Source: Bradyrhizobium arachidis (GTDB taxonomy: Bacteria; Pseudomonadota; Alphaproteobacteria; Rhizobiales; Xanthobacteraceae). Taken from it: a DNA stretch of 64,000 bases. The position numbers and the translations under genes are program-made. Below are positions 28,320 through 36,681 of this stretch, piece after piece (the first letter of the stretch is position 1; the number at the start of each line of letters is the position of its first letter). The notes beneath the pieces are model-generated. The model was not told the origin of the DNA, ran no database searches, and saw nothing but the letters and a program-made list of their open reading frames with translations. The DNA lies in the NCBI RefSeq assembly GCF_015291705.1, contig NZ_CP030050.1, positions 5,208,001 to 5,272,000 of the forward strand, written 5' to 3'.

Positions 28320-31300
28320 TGGCATCGATCTCGGAGCCCTTCATCCGCCGACCGGTCGCGACCACGCTGCTCTCGATCGGGTTGTTCCTGCTGGGTGTCG
28401 TCGCCTACGAGTTCCTGCCGGTCGCTTCGGTCCCGAACGTCGATTTCCCCGCCATCTTCGTCTCGGCCAGCCGTCCCGGCGCCGATCCGTCGGTGATGGC
28501 GGCGACGGTGGCCTCGCCGCTGGAGCGGCGGCTGGGCGAGATCGCCGGCATCAACCAGATCACCTCGACCTCTTCGCTCGGCACCACCAACATCCAGCTC
28601 CAGTTCGACATCGGCCGCAACATCGACAAGGCCGCCCGCGACGTGCAGGCAGCGATCAACGCCGCGCTGGTCGACCTGCCGAGCGACCTGCCGACGCTGC
28701 CGCGCTTCCGCAAAGCCAACACGGCCGGTGCGCCCGTCTTCGTGCTGGCGCTGACCTCGAAGACGCTGTCGGCCAGCGCCATCTACGACGTCGCCGACAC
28801 GGTGCTGGCGCAGCGCATCTCGCAGGTGCCCGGCGTCGGCGATGTGACCGTATCGGGCGCCGACCAGCCGGCGGTACGGGTGCAGCTCAATCCCGTCGCG
28901 CTGTCGAACGCCGGCATCGCCACTGACGACGTGCGCACCGCGATCATCAACGCCAATCCGCTCGGCCCGGTCGGCATCTTCAACGGCGAGCGCCAGAGCG
29001 AGACGCTGTCGCTGAACAAGCAGATGCGCACGGCGAAGGAGTTCCGCGACATCGTCATCAAGAGCTCCAACGGAAATTTCGTCCGGCTCTCCGACGTCGC
29101 CGACATCGAGGATTCCGTCCGCAACGCCCGCTCCATCGCCTGGTTCAACAAGCAACCGGCGGTCCTGATCCAGATCACCAAGCAGGGCGATGCCAACGTC
29201 ATCGACACCGTCGACCGGGTGAAGGCGCTGATCCCCGAGCTGAAGCAATGGATCCCGGCCGGCGTCGATATCTCCACCCTGGTCGACCGCACCAGCACGA
29301 TCCGCGCCAGCGTGCTCGACATGCAGTGGACGCTGCTCGCGACCGCCATCCTCGTGATGGTCGTGGTGTTCGTGTTCCTGCGCCGGCTGACGCCGACGAT
29401 CGCCGCCGGCATCTCGGTGCCGCTGGCGCTGGCCGGCACCTGCGCCGGCATGTGGGTGGCGGGCTTCTCGATCGACAATCTGTCGCTGATGGCGCTGGCG
29501 ATCTCGGTCGGCTTCGTCGTCGACGACGCCATCGTCATGATCGAGAATATGTTCCGCAACCTCGAGCACGGCATGCGGCCGATGCAGGCGGCGCTGGAGG
29601 GCGCAAAGCAGATCGGATTCACGGTCGTTTCGATCAGCCTGTCGCTGATCGCGGCGTTCACGCCGCTGATCTTCATGGACGGCATCGTCGGCCGTCTCCT
29701 GCGCGAATTCTCGCTGACTCTGACCTTCGCGATCCTGGTTTCGACGCTGGTGTCGCTGACGGTGACGCCGATGATCTGCGCCCACTATATCCGGCAGACC
29801 ACCTCCGGCACCGCGACGCTGTTCGACCGACTGATCGAGGGCTCGCTGTCGCGCATCGTCGCCTTCTACGCCCGCACCTTGCGCACCGTGCTGGAGTTTC
29901 CGCTGCTGACGCTGCTGGTGTTCTTCGCCACCATCGCGCTGACGGTGACGCTCTACATCAAGGTGCCCAAGGGCTATTTCCCGACCGATGATTCCGGCTT
30001 CGTCATCGGCGCGACGCGCGCCTCCGCCGACATCTCGTTCCAATCCATGCTCAGCCTGCAGCAGCGGCTCGCCGACATCGTGATGCAGGATCCGGCCGTC
30101 GCCGGCATCGGTTCGACCGTTGGCAGCGGAGGGGGCCCGGGCGCCGCGACCTCGAACCGCGGCACCATGTTCATCAGCCTGAAGCCGCCGGAGGAACGCA
30201 ACCACGTCTCGACCGAGGTCGTGATCGATCGCCTCAGGCGCGCTCTGTTTCCCGTGCCCGGCATCCGCCTCTTCATGTTCGCCGCCCAGGACGTACGCGC
30301 CGGCGGACGGCAGAGCGATTCCGACTACCAGTACACGCTGAGCAGTACCGATCTCGGCCTGCTGCAAAAATGGGCGCCGATCGTGGCCAAGCGCATGGAA
30401 ACGGTCGAAGGCATCACCGACATCTCCAGCGACCGCGATCCCGGCGGACTTCAGCTGACCTTGTCGATCGACCGGCAAAAGGCCTCGGCACTCGGCGTCC
30501 GCGTCCAGGACATCGACAACGCCCTGAACAACGCGTTCTCGCAGCGGCAGATCTCGATCATCTACACCCAGCGCAACCAGTACATGGTCGTGCTGGAGAT
30601 CGATCCGAAATTCCAGGTCGACCCGTCCAACCTCGACCGCATCTACGTCGCCGGCGCCAATGACGCGCAGGTGCCGCTCTCGGCCGTGGTGCATGCAACG
30701 CGCGGGCTCGCCGCGCTCGCGGTCTACCATTCGCAGTCGTTCCCCTCGACGACGGTGTCGTTCAACCTCTTGCCCAACGTGCCGCTCCAGGCCGCGACGC
30801 AGAACATCCAGCGCGCCGTCGAGGAGCTGCATATGCCCGAGGGCATCCGCGGCAGCTTTGACGGCAATGCCGGCGACTTCGCCAGGACCAGCGGCCGCCA
30901 GCCGCTCCTGATCCTCGGCGCGCTGGTCGCGATGTATATCGTGCTGGGGGTGCTCTACGAGAGTCTCGCCCATCCGCTGACGATCATCTCGACGCTGCCG
31001 TCGGCCGGCCTCGGCGCGCTGCTGGCCTTGCAGATCACCAACACGCCGCTGACGGTGATCGCCTTCGTCGGCATCATCCTCTTGATCGGCATCGTCAAGA
31101 AGAACGGCATCATGATGGTCGATTTCGCGCTCGATGCCGAGCGTCAGCGCGGCCTGTCGTCGGCGGAGGCGATCTTCGAGGCCTGCCAGGCGCGCTTCCG
31201 TCCGATCCTGATGACGACCATGGCGGCGCTGTTTGCCGGCATTCCGCTTGTTGTCGCGACCGGTCCCGGCACGGAGCTGCGCCGTCCGCTCGGCATCACC

Positions 31301-31423
31301 ATCATCGGCGGCCTGTTCGTCTCGCAGATCCTGACGCTGTACACCACGCCGGTGATCTATCTCTTGATCGACCGCCTGCGGCGCCGCTCCGAGCCACGCC
31401 CGCTGCCTGCGCCGGCGGAATAG
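28319..31423 (+). CDS. RND multidrug efflux permease, MdtC-like subunit
   Basis: A 1034-residue RND pump closely related to the one before it: SEPFIRRPVATTLL at the start and the span-4 relay pair in ISVGFVVDDAIVMIEN. ATG 28319 overlaps the previous stop (TGATG), so the two permeases are translationally coupled, as expected for a fixed-ratio heteromer. In E. coli MdtBC the two subunits play unequal roles; which one is the proton pathway here cannot be decided by eye since both keep the aspartates. It ends the efflux operon. Confidence 0.92.
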   Translation: MASISEPFIRRPVATTLLSIGLFLLGVVAYEFLPVASVPNVDFPAIFVSASRPGADPSVMAATVASPLERRLGEIAGINQITSTSSLGTTNIQLQFDIGRNIDKAARDVQAAINAALVDLPSDLPTLPRFRKANTAGAPVFVLALTSKTLSASAIYDVADTVLAQRISQVPGVGDVTVSGADQPAVRVQLNPVALSNAGIATDDVRTAIINANPLGPVGIFNGERQSETLSLNKQMRTAKEFRDIVIKSSNGNFVRLSDVADIEDSVRNARSIAWFNKQPAVLIQITKQGDANVIDTVDRVKALIPELKQWIPAGVDISTLVDRTSTIRASVLDMQWTLLATAILVMVVVFVFLRRLTPTIAAGISVPLALAGTCAGMWVAGFSIDNLSLMALAISVGFVVDDAIVMIENMFRNLEHGMRPMQAALEGAKQIGFTVVSISLSLIAAFTPLIFMDGIVGRLLREFSLTLTFAILVSTLVSLTVTPMICAHYIRQTTSGTATLFDRLIEGSLSRIVAFYARTLRTVLEFPLLTLLVFFATIALTVTLYIKVPKGYFPTDDSGFVIGATRASADISFQSMLSLQQRLADIVMQDPAVAGIGSTVGSGGGPGAATSNRGTMFISLKPPEERNHVSTEVVIDRLRRALFPVPGIRLFMFAAQDVRAGGRQSDSDYQYTLSSTDLGLLQKWAPIVAKRMETVEGITDISSDRDPGGLQLTLSIDRQKASALGVRVQDIDNALNNAFSQRQISIIYTQRNQYMVVLEIDPKFQVDPSNLDRIYVAGANDAQVPLSAVVHATRGLAALAVYHSQSFPSTTVSFNLLPNVPLQAATQNIQRAVEELHMPEGIRGSFDGNAGDFARTSGRQPLLILGALVAMYIVLGVLYESLAHPLTIISTLPSAGLGALLALQITNTPLTVIAFVGIILLIGIVKKNGIMMVDFALDAERQRGLSSAEAIFEACQARFRPILMTTMAALFAGIPLVVATGPGTELRRPLGITIIGGLFVSQILTLYTTPVIYLLIDRLRRRSEPRPLPAPAE

Positions 31424-31460
31424 GTTGTTGAAGTGCCGCGCTGAGCGTATAGCGGCGGTC

Positions 31461-32195
31461 ATGTCGAACCTTACAGACCCAGCCCCGGCCGAGCCGATCC
31501 CCGAATGCCCGCATTGCCAGAAGCCAATGCCGCTGTGCATCTGCGACAGCGTCACGCCGATTGAGAACCGTCTCTCGCTGCTGATCCTCCAACATCCGCA
31601 GGAGCAGGACAGGGCGCTCGGCACCGCGCGCTTGCTGGCGAAGCATTTTGCCGATGCCACCGTGCGCGTCGGCCTGTCATGGCCGAGCCTGTCCAAGGCG
31701 CTTGGCCGGCCGGTCGAGAACGCCGCGCGCTGGGCCGTGCTCTATCTCGGCTCGGCCCGCGCCGCCGATCTCGAGGCCGAGGGCGAGATTGTCGCGCTCA
31801 ACCGCAAGGGCGAGATCGCCGAGAAGCAGCGCGCCATCCTCGGCAAGCTCGAAGGCGTGGTGCTGCTCGACGGCACCTGGAGCCAGGCCAAGGCGCTGTG
31901 GTGGCGCAATCCCTGGATGCTGAAATGCCAGCGCGTCATCCTCAACCCCGCGCATCCCTCGCGCTACGGGCGCCTGCGCAAGGAGCCGCGCAGCGATGGC
32001 CTGTCGACCATCGAGGCCGCGGCGACGATCCTGGCCGGCGTCGAGCGGCGCCCCGATATCGCCGAGATCCTGCACGCGAGTTTTGAACGGCTGTTAACGC
32101 GCTACCGCGAGGTCCAGGCCGAGATGCCCGAACTGGCGCCGAAACCTGCGCCGAAGGGCCGCCGGCGCGACTTCAGGCGTCGCAAACGAGCCTGA
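31461..32195 (+). CDS. DTW-domain protein, probable tRNA acp3U47 synthase (TapT/YfiP-like)
   Basis: A 244-residue DTW-domain protein. An N-terminal zinc-binding-like cluster (CPHCQKPMPLCIC) precedes the signature D-x-T-W, seen as DGTWSQAK with Asp137. E. coli YfiP (TapT) and human DTWD1/2 add the 3-amino-3-carboxypropyl group of SAM to uridines in tRNA, mainly U47. That reaction is the best guess here. A basic tail (KGRRRDFRRRKRA) could help RNA binding. ATG 31461 is preferred over an upstream TTG because the conserved region begins shortly after it. It is 37 bases after the efflux operon and may be read from it. Confidence 0.85.
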   Translation: MSNLTDPAPAEPIPECPHCQKPMPLCICDSVTPIENRLSLLILQHPQEQDRALGTARLLAKHFADATVRVGLSWPSLSKALGRPVENAARWAVLYLGSARAADLEAEGEIVALNRKGEIAEKQRAILGKLEGVVLLDGTWSQAKALWWRNPWMLKCQRVILNPAHPSRYGRLRKEPRSDGLSTIEAAATILAGVERRPDIAEILHASFERLLTRYREVQAEMPELAPKPAPKGRRRDFRRRKRA

Positions 32196-32287
32196 CTCCA
32201 GCCCACATCCTCCGTACGATTGATTGCACCGCGCCAGGCGGGCGGATAGAGAGCATCGGCCAGACAGGCCGCGCTCTGCTATCCTGT

Positions 32288-33112
32288 TTGCAGCATCGGA
32301 AAGTCGGAAGCGGAAGGGGCCGTCGAATTCAGCGCGTAGCGAAGGAGATCCTGGCACAGGCGGCGCGGCCCGATTGCTGGGGCACGCTCGCGCTGATGGA
32401 CATTTCGCTGCGCTACCGGCGCACCGTCATCGGCCCGCTCTGGATCACGCTGACGCTTGCCGCCACGATCGCAAGCGTCGGGACGGTTTACGCGGCGCTG
32501 TTCAAGCAGGATATCACCGCTTTCCTGCCACCCTTCGCCGTTGGCCTGATCGTGTGGACGCTGATCGCGACCACGCTGCAGGAGGGTTCCAACATCTTCG
32601 TCGCCTCCGGTCATCTGATCAAGGCGGTGCCGGCGCCGCTGATCGTGCATGTGCTCCAGATGATCGCGCGCAACGTCCTCATCTTCGCCCATCATCTGGT
32701 GATCGTCGTCCTGCTCTATCTGGTGATGCCGTGGCCGCTGCATTGGAGCATGCTGCTCGTCGTGCCCGGATTTGCGATCCTGCTCATCGTGCTGCTCGGC
32801 GGCTCGGTCGCGCTCGGCATGCTCTGCGCGCGCTTTCGCGACATCGGCTCGGCCATCGTGAGCGGATTGCAGTTCGTCTTCTTTCTCACGCCGATCATCT
32901 GGACCGAGGAGACCGTGCGCGGCACGACGTTCCATTGGCTGGTCCGCGTCAATCCTTTCGCCACGCTGCTCGATCTCGTGCGCAGGCCGCTATTGTCGCA
33001 GCCGACCGATCCCGAGCAATGGTTGCTCGGGGCGCTCTATGCCGGCGTCGTCGCAATCATCGGCCTGTCCTGCTACGCCCGATACCGTCATCGCGTGGCG
33101 TATTGGCTGTGA
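32288..33112 (+). CDS. ABC-2 type exporter permease (polysaccharide/O-antigen export, Wzm-like)
   Basis: A 274-residue membrane protein of the ABC-2 class with about six spans. The entry segment ALMDISLRYRRTVIGPLWITLTL matches the amphipathic start of Wzm/KpsM permeases, and the central FRDIGSAIVSGLQFVFFLTPIIW and RVNPFATLLDLVRRPLL segments are typical of exporters of O antigens, teichoic acids or capsules. The likely start is TTG 32288, as no ATG lies before the conserved part except an internal one at 32397. It is paired with the ATPase gene eight bases downstream. No glycosyltransferases flank it, so the exported polymer is unknown. Confidence 0.82.
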   Translation: MQHRKVGSGRGRRIQRVAKEILAQAARPDCWGTLALMDISLRYRRTVIGPLWITLTLAATIASVGTVYAALFKQDITAFLPPFAVGLIVWTLIATTLQEGSNIFVASGHLIKAVPAPLIVHVLQMIARNVLIFAHHLVIVVLLYLVMPWPLHWSMLLVVPGFAILLIVLLGGSVALGMLCARFRDIGSAIVSGLQFVFFLTPIIWTEETVRGTTFHWLVRVNPFATLLDLVRRPLLSQPTDPEQWLLGALYAGVVAIIGLSCYARYRHRVAYWL

Positions 33113-33119
33113 GGCGCGC

Positions 33120-33872
33120 ATGACGACTGCCGCCCACATTTCCCTGCGCGACGTCTCGGTGACGTTTCCGGTGCTGTCGTTCCGCGACCGCTCGCTGCGC
33201 AGCCGCTTCGTCAGCGCCGTGACGCTGCGGCGGAATGCGGCGGTCCCGCACATCGTCTCGGCCTTGAGCGGCGTCAATCTCGACATCCGCGCCGGCGATC
33301 GTCTCGCCATCGTCGGCGCCAATGGCGCCGGCAAGACCACGCTGCTGCGGGTCCTCGCCGGCATCTACCATCCGACCGCGGGCAGTGTGGACGTCAACGG
33401 CCGGTGCCTGTCGCTGTTCGACCTGTCGGCCGGCTTCGACGAGGAGGCCACCGGCTACGAGAACATCATGCGGCGCGGGCTCGTGATCGGGGCCCGCCGC
33501 GCCGAGATCGACGCTCGCCGCGCGGAGATCGCCGAGTTCACCGAGCTCGGCGACCGGCTCGACCTGCCGCTGCGCACCTATTCCAGCGGCATGATGCTGC
33601 GCCTGACCTTCGCGGTCGCAACCGCGGTCGAGGGCGAGATCGTGTTGCTCGACGAATGGATCGGCGTCGGCGACCAGCAATTCCGGAAAAAGGCGCGGCA
33701 GCGGCTCGACGAGATCGTGGCGCGCGCGGGCATCCTGGTACTCGCCTCGCACGACGTCGATCTCATCAAGGCGACCTGCAACCGCGCAATCCTGCTGGAC
33801 GAGGGGCGGATCGCGGCTTGCGGCACGACCGAGGAAATTCTCGGCCGCTATCTCGGCGGCGCCAGGACGTAG
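33120..33872 (+). CDS. ABC-2 type exporter ATP-binding protein (Wzt/TagH-like)
   Basis: A 250-residue ABC ATPase: Walker A GANGAGKTT, the Wzt-type FDLSAGFDEEATGYEN segment, a degenerate signature YSSGMMLRLTFAVAT, Walker B EIVLLDEWIGVGD and the H-loop in LASHDVDL. The LDEWxxVGD form of Walker B is diagnostic for polysaccharide-export ATPases. It lacks the C-terminal carbohydrate-binding domain of some Wzt proteins, so it should act without recognising a terminal cap. ATG 33120 follows GAGG and almost touches the permease gene. It forms a minimal two-gene exporter. Confidence 0.88.
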   Translation: MTTAAHISLRDVSVTFPVLSFRDRSLRSRFVSAVTLRRNAAVPHIVSALSGVNLDIRAGDRLAIVGANGAGKTTLLRVLAGIYHPTAGSVDVNGRCLSLFDLSAGFDEEATGYENIMRRGLVIGARRAEIDARRAEIAEFTELGDRLDLPLRTYSSGMMLRLTFAVATAVEGEIVLLDEWIGVGDQQFRKKARQRLDEIVARAGILVLASHDVDLIKATCNRAILLDEGRIAACGTTEEILGRYLGGART

Positions 33873-33886
33873 GCACCCGGTCGGGG

Positions 33887-33913
33887 TTGCCTAAGCCATT
33901 GATCCCCTATATT
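33887..33913 (+). promoter_or_regulatory. Candidate promoter of tRNA-Cys
   Basis: TTGCCT at 33887-33892 and TATATT at 33908-33913 are 15 bases apart, slightly short, and end 15 bases before the tRNA. Hexamers resemble housekeeping sigma sites. Confidence 0.35.
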
Positions 33914-33928
33914 GGTCCGCCCTTATGG

Positions 33929-34002
33929 GGCCACGTGGCGGAGTGGTTACGCAACGGTCTGCAAAACCGTGTACACCAGTTCAATTCTGGTCGTGGCCTC
34001 CA
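33929..34002 (+). tRNA. tRNA-Cys (anticodon GCA)
   Basis: Cloverleaf with acceptor GGCCACG/CGTGGCC, anticodon stem ACGGT/ACCGT around loop CTGCAAA (anticodon GCA), T loop TTCAATT, discriminator T and an encoded CCA. It reads UGC and UGU. tRNA genes often serve as integration sites; the 2 kb that follow are poorly coding. Confidence 0.96.
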
Positions 34003-34256
34003 TCACAAGCTTCTGAAATTACTTGCAAAAATAATTCCCTATCCGTTCCGCTGATGCGGACTGCTACCGGATTGCTACCATTCGGTTCCGGCGTCCGCGC
34101 GGCTGCCTTCAGAGCGGCATCGACCATCGCCGCGGACTGGGAAGCGCGACCGCCAGCGGCTGGCGGCGCATGCCCGCCGGCTCAGACGATAAAACGACAA
34201 GGGCGCGGGGCTTCGGTTCCGCGCTTTCATTTGACGACGCGGTTCGCCTTGGTCCG

Positions 34257-34430
34257 TTAGATTGAAGGGCTAGGGTATCCGCAGCGCTCACGGGTTATAA
34301 GCACGTGCCCTTGCCGCCAATTTTTGACCACGTGCCCGTTCCAACATTGATGGTGCTTTTGGGCGTAGCCAATCAACGCCAAGATAATCAAAGCTACTGC
34401 GACGCATCCGGCTACGATGTTCTGTGCCAT
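34257..34430 (-). CDS. Small single-span membrane protein, hypothetical
   Basis: A 57-residue frame from ATG 34430 with one membrane segment (NIVAGCVAVALIILALIGYA) followed by a basic tail with Cys and His residues. A GGAG lies about ten bases upstream of the ATG. The frame remains open for 45 codons further upstream. No homologue is recognised. It may be a real small protein of a decayed island, or chance. Confidence 0.35.
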   Translation of the reverse strand: MAQNIVAGCVAVALIILALIGYAQKHHQCWNGHVVKNWRQGHVLITRERCGYPSPSI

Positions 34431-34717
34431 GGCTGCCACTCCGCAGGACCACAACGTCAAAGGATAGATGAACACCCAGAGATCGCAGCCGTCAATGCGC
34501 CGCAGATCAGCCCGAGATCGATCAAGCACGTGCTGCGCCGCCGCTTCCCTGAGGGAGACTGGCACGAGGCCGCCGGTTCACGCTGGCGGGCCGCCAGTCT
34601 CACCACTTGCGGGCTACGTTTTTCACGCGTTCGAGTGCGACGATCGCAGCGCCAACCAATGACGTGTTTACAAGCGAGTCGTGAACTCTGGTTCTGAAAG
34701 GCTCTGGCGCATAAGTG

Positions 34718-35035
34718 ATGGCGAGACCCGCAGTGGGTACGAGAACTATCAGGCCGACAATTGTGGTACGCTGCTACACGCTGCCGGAGCACATGGTGCC
34801 CGACATCTCGCACGGCCGAATATACTGCAAATGGTTGAGGGATAGTCACGGTATAGACACCGCGCCAACTTACGCCCTCGTCTACGAGGACGGTCGGAGG
34901 GTTGCGGCGAAAGCCTACCCTGAAGCCCTATTGCCGAATTTCAGGAGGCACTTCCGCGAGGAGTGCTGCCGAATCGCGCGATTGAATATTTCCGTGGGCG
35001 CGACAGCGAGGCTCTTCAGTACCTCCCGAAGCTGA
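34718..35035 (+). CDS. Hypothetical protein, possibly decayed
   Basis: A 105-residue frame starting at ATG 34718. The composition is protein-like for about 90 residues (VVRCYTLPEHMVPDISHGR, then YALVYEDGRRVAAKAYPEALL), then loses that character. A second frame overlapping from 34963 also looks partly coding, suggesting a frameshift or overlapping remnants. I see no ribosome binding site and no known domain. Confidence 0.3.
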   Translation: MARPAVGTRTIRPTIVVRCYTLPEHMVPDISHGRIYCKWLRDSHGIDTAPTYALVYEDGRRVAAKAYPEALLPNFRRHFREECCRIARLNISVGATARLFSTSRS

Positions 35036-35092
35036 TCGCCGACAGCAAACCGAAGAAGCTGAACCAGGGGGCTCGGCAGCCTTGGCGAGAGC

Positions 35093-35260
35093 ATGGGCGT
35101 CGGAGTCTGATCGGCGCCCACGAGGCAGGATCAGCGCATTATCGACGAGCTTCGGGAGTTCGAGCAGTTTTGCCTGGGGCTGGCCGAGGAGAGACAGGGC
35201 GGCGTCACCGGATTTGCCCGGGGCTTGGCGGAACCCGGCGATTCAGGCCCGATGGCATAG
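35093..35260 (+). pseudogene. Small gene interrupted by an early TGA
   Basis: The frame beginning at ATG 35093 meets TGA at its sixth codon (35108-35110) and then continues for 49 clean codons that look like a real small protein: QDQRIIDELREFEQFCLGLAEE and a tail ending in DSGPMA before TAG 35258. No ATG, GTG or TTG occurs between the TGA and the protein-like part. It is most simply a small gene killed by a nonsense change, or one using a start I cannot see. It is 53 bases upstream of another small gene. Confidence 0.4.
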
Positions 35261-35313
35261 ACTTCGCATCTGCGAAGCGATGCATTCCCCATCACCCGAG
35301 CGCTGGAGCAGCC

Positions 35314-35460
35314 GTGGGCGACATCGTCCGATTTGTCCCGAAATCCGAGCTGGAGCGGGCCCGTCTCATTCGCGAGGCCCGCGCGATCTATGACAGCATC
35401 TTTCCGCCGGCCATCCCCGACAGGGTGCCGCAGGACGGCGAGGAGCGCGTCAAGACCTGA
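35314..35460 (+). CDS. Small conserved-looking protein, 48 residues
   Basis: GTG 35314 follows GGAG with five bases spacing, and the product (starting MGDIVRFVPKSELERARLIREA and continuing to a Pro/Asp-rich end) is compact, charged and helical. I recall similar short proteins annotated as hypothetical in Bradyrhizobium, but cannot verify it. The longer frame from 34963 has unconvincing composition before this GTG. Function unknown. Confidence 0.55.
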   Translation: MGDIVRFVPKSELERARLIREARAIYDSIFPPAIPDRVPQDGEERVKT

Positions 35461-35489
35461 TCGCGGCCGCGCCGGGCTCGGCGCTTGGC

Positions 35490-35520
35490 CAAAAAGCAAA
35501 ACGCCCGCGACTCGCGGGCG
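35490..35520 (-). terminator. Rho-independent terminator of the 64-residue gene
   Basis: On the minus strand, stem CGCCCGC/GCGGGCG with a five-base loop is followed by GTTTTGCTTTTT. It lies about 25 bases after the stop of the minus-strand gene at 35545-35739, which supports that small gene being real. Confidence 0.8.
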
Positions 35521-35544
35521 CATCGGCTCATCATGAAAGTGGCC

Positions 35545-35739
35545 TCAGCCGGCCGCGTACCAGCCGTCCGGAAACGGCAGCAGGGGCCAGGCGCCCTCAT
35601 TGTCATTCGCAGCCTTGGGCGTCGCGTTGAAGCTCCACGAGCGGGGCACGAATTCCTCCTCCGCCGCGGGCTCAAAATCCTGATGGACCATGGCGTCCCG
35701 GACGGCATCCAGCAGCAAGTTGAATTCGGCTTCGCTCAT
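35545..35739 (-). CDS. Small hypothetical protein, 64 residues
   Basis: ATG 35739 on the minus strand is preceded by GGAGGG at ideal spacing. The product is acidic at first (MSEAEFNLLLDAVRDAMVH), has a central AAEEEF and a KAANDNEG segment of the kind seen in many Bradyrhizobium small proteins, and ends WPLLPFPDGWYAAG. The frame can be extended 12 codons but the ribosome binding site fixes this start. A good terminator follows. No function is known to me. Confidence 0.65.
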   Translation of the reverse strand: MSEAEFNLLLDAVRDAMVHQDFEPAAEEEFVPRSWSFNATPKAANDNEGAWPLLPFPDGWYAAG

Positions 35740-35991
35740 CACACCCTCCGGCAATTCGGAGCGCGAATGTCGCAAAGCCGGTTTGTTTCCAAATTGAGCC
35801 GATCGTTCGAATTCTAACGATCCGACGATCGCGGCCCGATTGGTTAGCGATTCCTGAAAAATCCCCGCGCAAATCTAGGCAGCCCGGGCGCAACGCCAGT
35901 GTGAAAGAGATCACATTCTCGGCGGTTTATTTCTCCTACGCCTTCACACACCGGCCAATGGTGGCCGGTCGGGCAGAGCGGGAGACTGGTC

Positions 35992-36252
35992 ATGAAGGCG
36001 AGGTTCTTGCGGTTTGCGGGTGTGAAGAGCCGGGCGCGTCGCGCCTCGACGGTCGGACTATTCCTGGCGCTGTTTGCCTCCGCCGCCCAGGCGCAGGGGA
36101 CGCCCGAGCAGCGCCGGGCCTGCACCCCCGACGTCTACCGGCTCTGCGCCGGCGAAATCCCCAATGTCCGCGCGATCACGGCCTGCCTGCGCCGTAACCG
36201 GTCAAGCTTGAGCGAGGCTTGCCGCACCGTGTTCGATCAGGCCGGCGGCTGA
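35992..36252 (+). CDS. Small secreted cysteine-rich protein
   Basis: An 86-residue protein with a signal peptide (basic start, then TVGLFLALFASAAQAQ) and a mature part of about 50 residues carrying four cysteines in two CxxxxxxxC-like pairs: RRACTPDVYRLC and ITACLRRNRSSLSEAC. This spacing resembles one cysteine-rich GLG1-type repeat, a small helical fold found in rhizobial periplasmic proteins. ATG 35992 follows GGGAG. It stands alone; no partner gene is evident. Confidence 0.75.
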   Translation: MKARFLRFAGVKSRARRASTVGLFLALFASAAQAQGTPEQRRACTPDVYRLCAGEIPNVRAITACLRRNRSSLSEACRTVFDQAGG

Positions 36253-36681
36253 CATAGCTGACCTGTGGTTTTGTGCGCAGCAAGTGGCCTGCGCGGGCTC
36301 GCGAATCCGGCATGATCAGCCTGTGGATATGCTGCGGACAGCCTGTGGAGTGCTGTGGATACCGGACGCAGATGTGTCGGCCGCGCGCCGCATTCCCGTC
36401 GTCTGTCGTCATATCTCTGTCAAATAACTTCATCATCTGATTCTCCTGTCGCGCCAATCGATGCGCCATTCAGGATAATGTGGTTCACCCGAATTCGGAA
36501 TTGCGCGCGGTAGCGTGCATCGCGCACGAACAGTTTTTGTGCAGCCCCGTGCCCAAATCGCGGGCTCGTCCGTCCAATTTTTTGTACGCCCGCGGACAAG
36601 CTTTTCGCGGGCCGCTCCACCTAGGCTTCCTTCCGGGATTTGGAACATGGCCAGCGCCATGACAATTCGAAGGAGCAGGAG
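36253..36681. other. Intergenic region upstream of the amide module
   Basis: About 430 bases without a gene. It contains a direct repeat of about 21 bases with two CTGTGGATA boxes (36320-36361), a perfect 10-base palindrome CCGAATTCGG near 36489-36498, and AT-rich patches just upstream of the binding protein gene, where its promoter is expected. Confidence 0.5.
36320..36361. repeat. Direct repeat with DnaA-box-like motifs
   Basis: Two adjacent imperfect copies beginning CCTGTGGA are followed by TGCTG-type sequence. CTGTGGATA occurs at 36321-36329 and 36353-36361; its complement matches eight of nine bases of the DnaA box TTATCCACA. A third, weaker copy (CCTGTGGAG) is at 36342. Confidence 0.4.

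Noticed and set aside
35093..35260. Selenocysteine or readthrough at the TGA in the small gene
   Set aside because: No selenocysteine insertion hairpin is seen after the TGA and the protein is otherwise ordinary; a nonsense mutation or misjudged start is simpler.
33929..36000. A phage or integrative element at tRNA-Cys
   Set aside because: No integrase gene and no second copy of the tRNA 3' end were found, so only a decayed region is reported.
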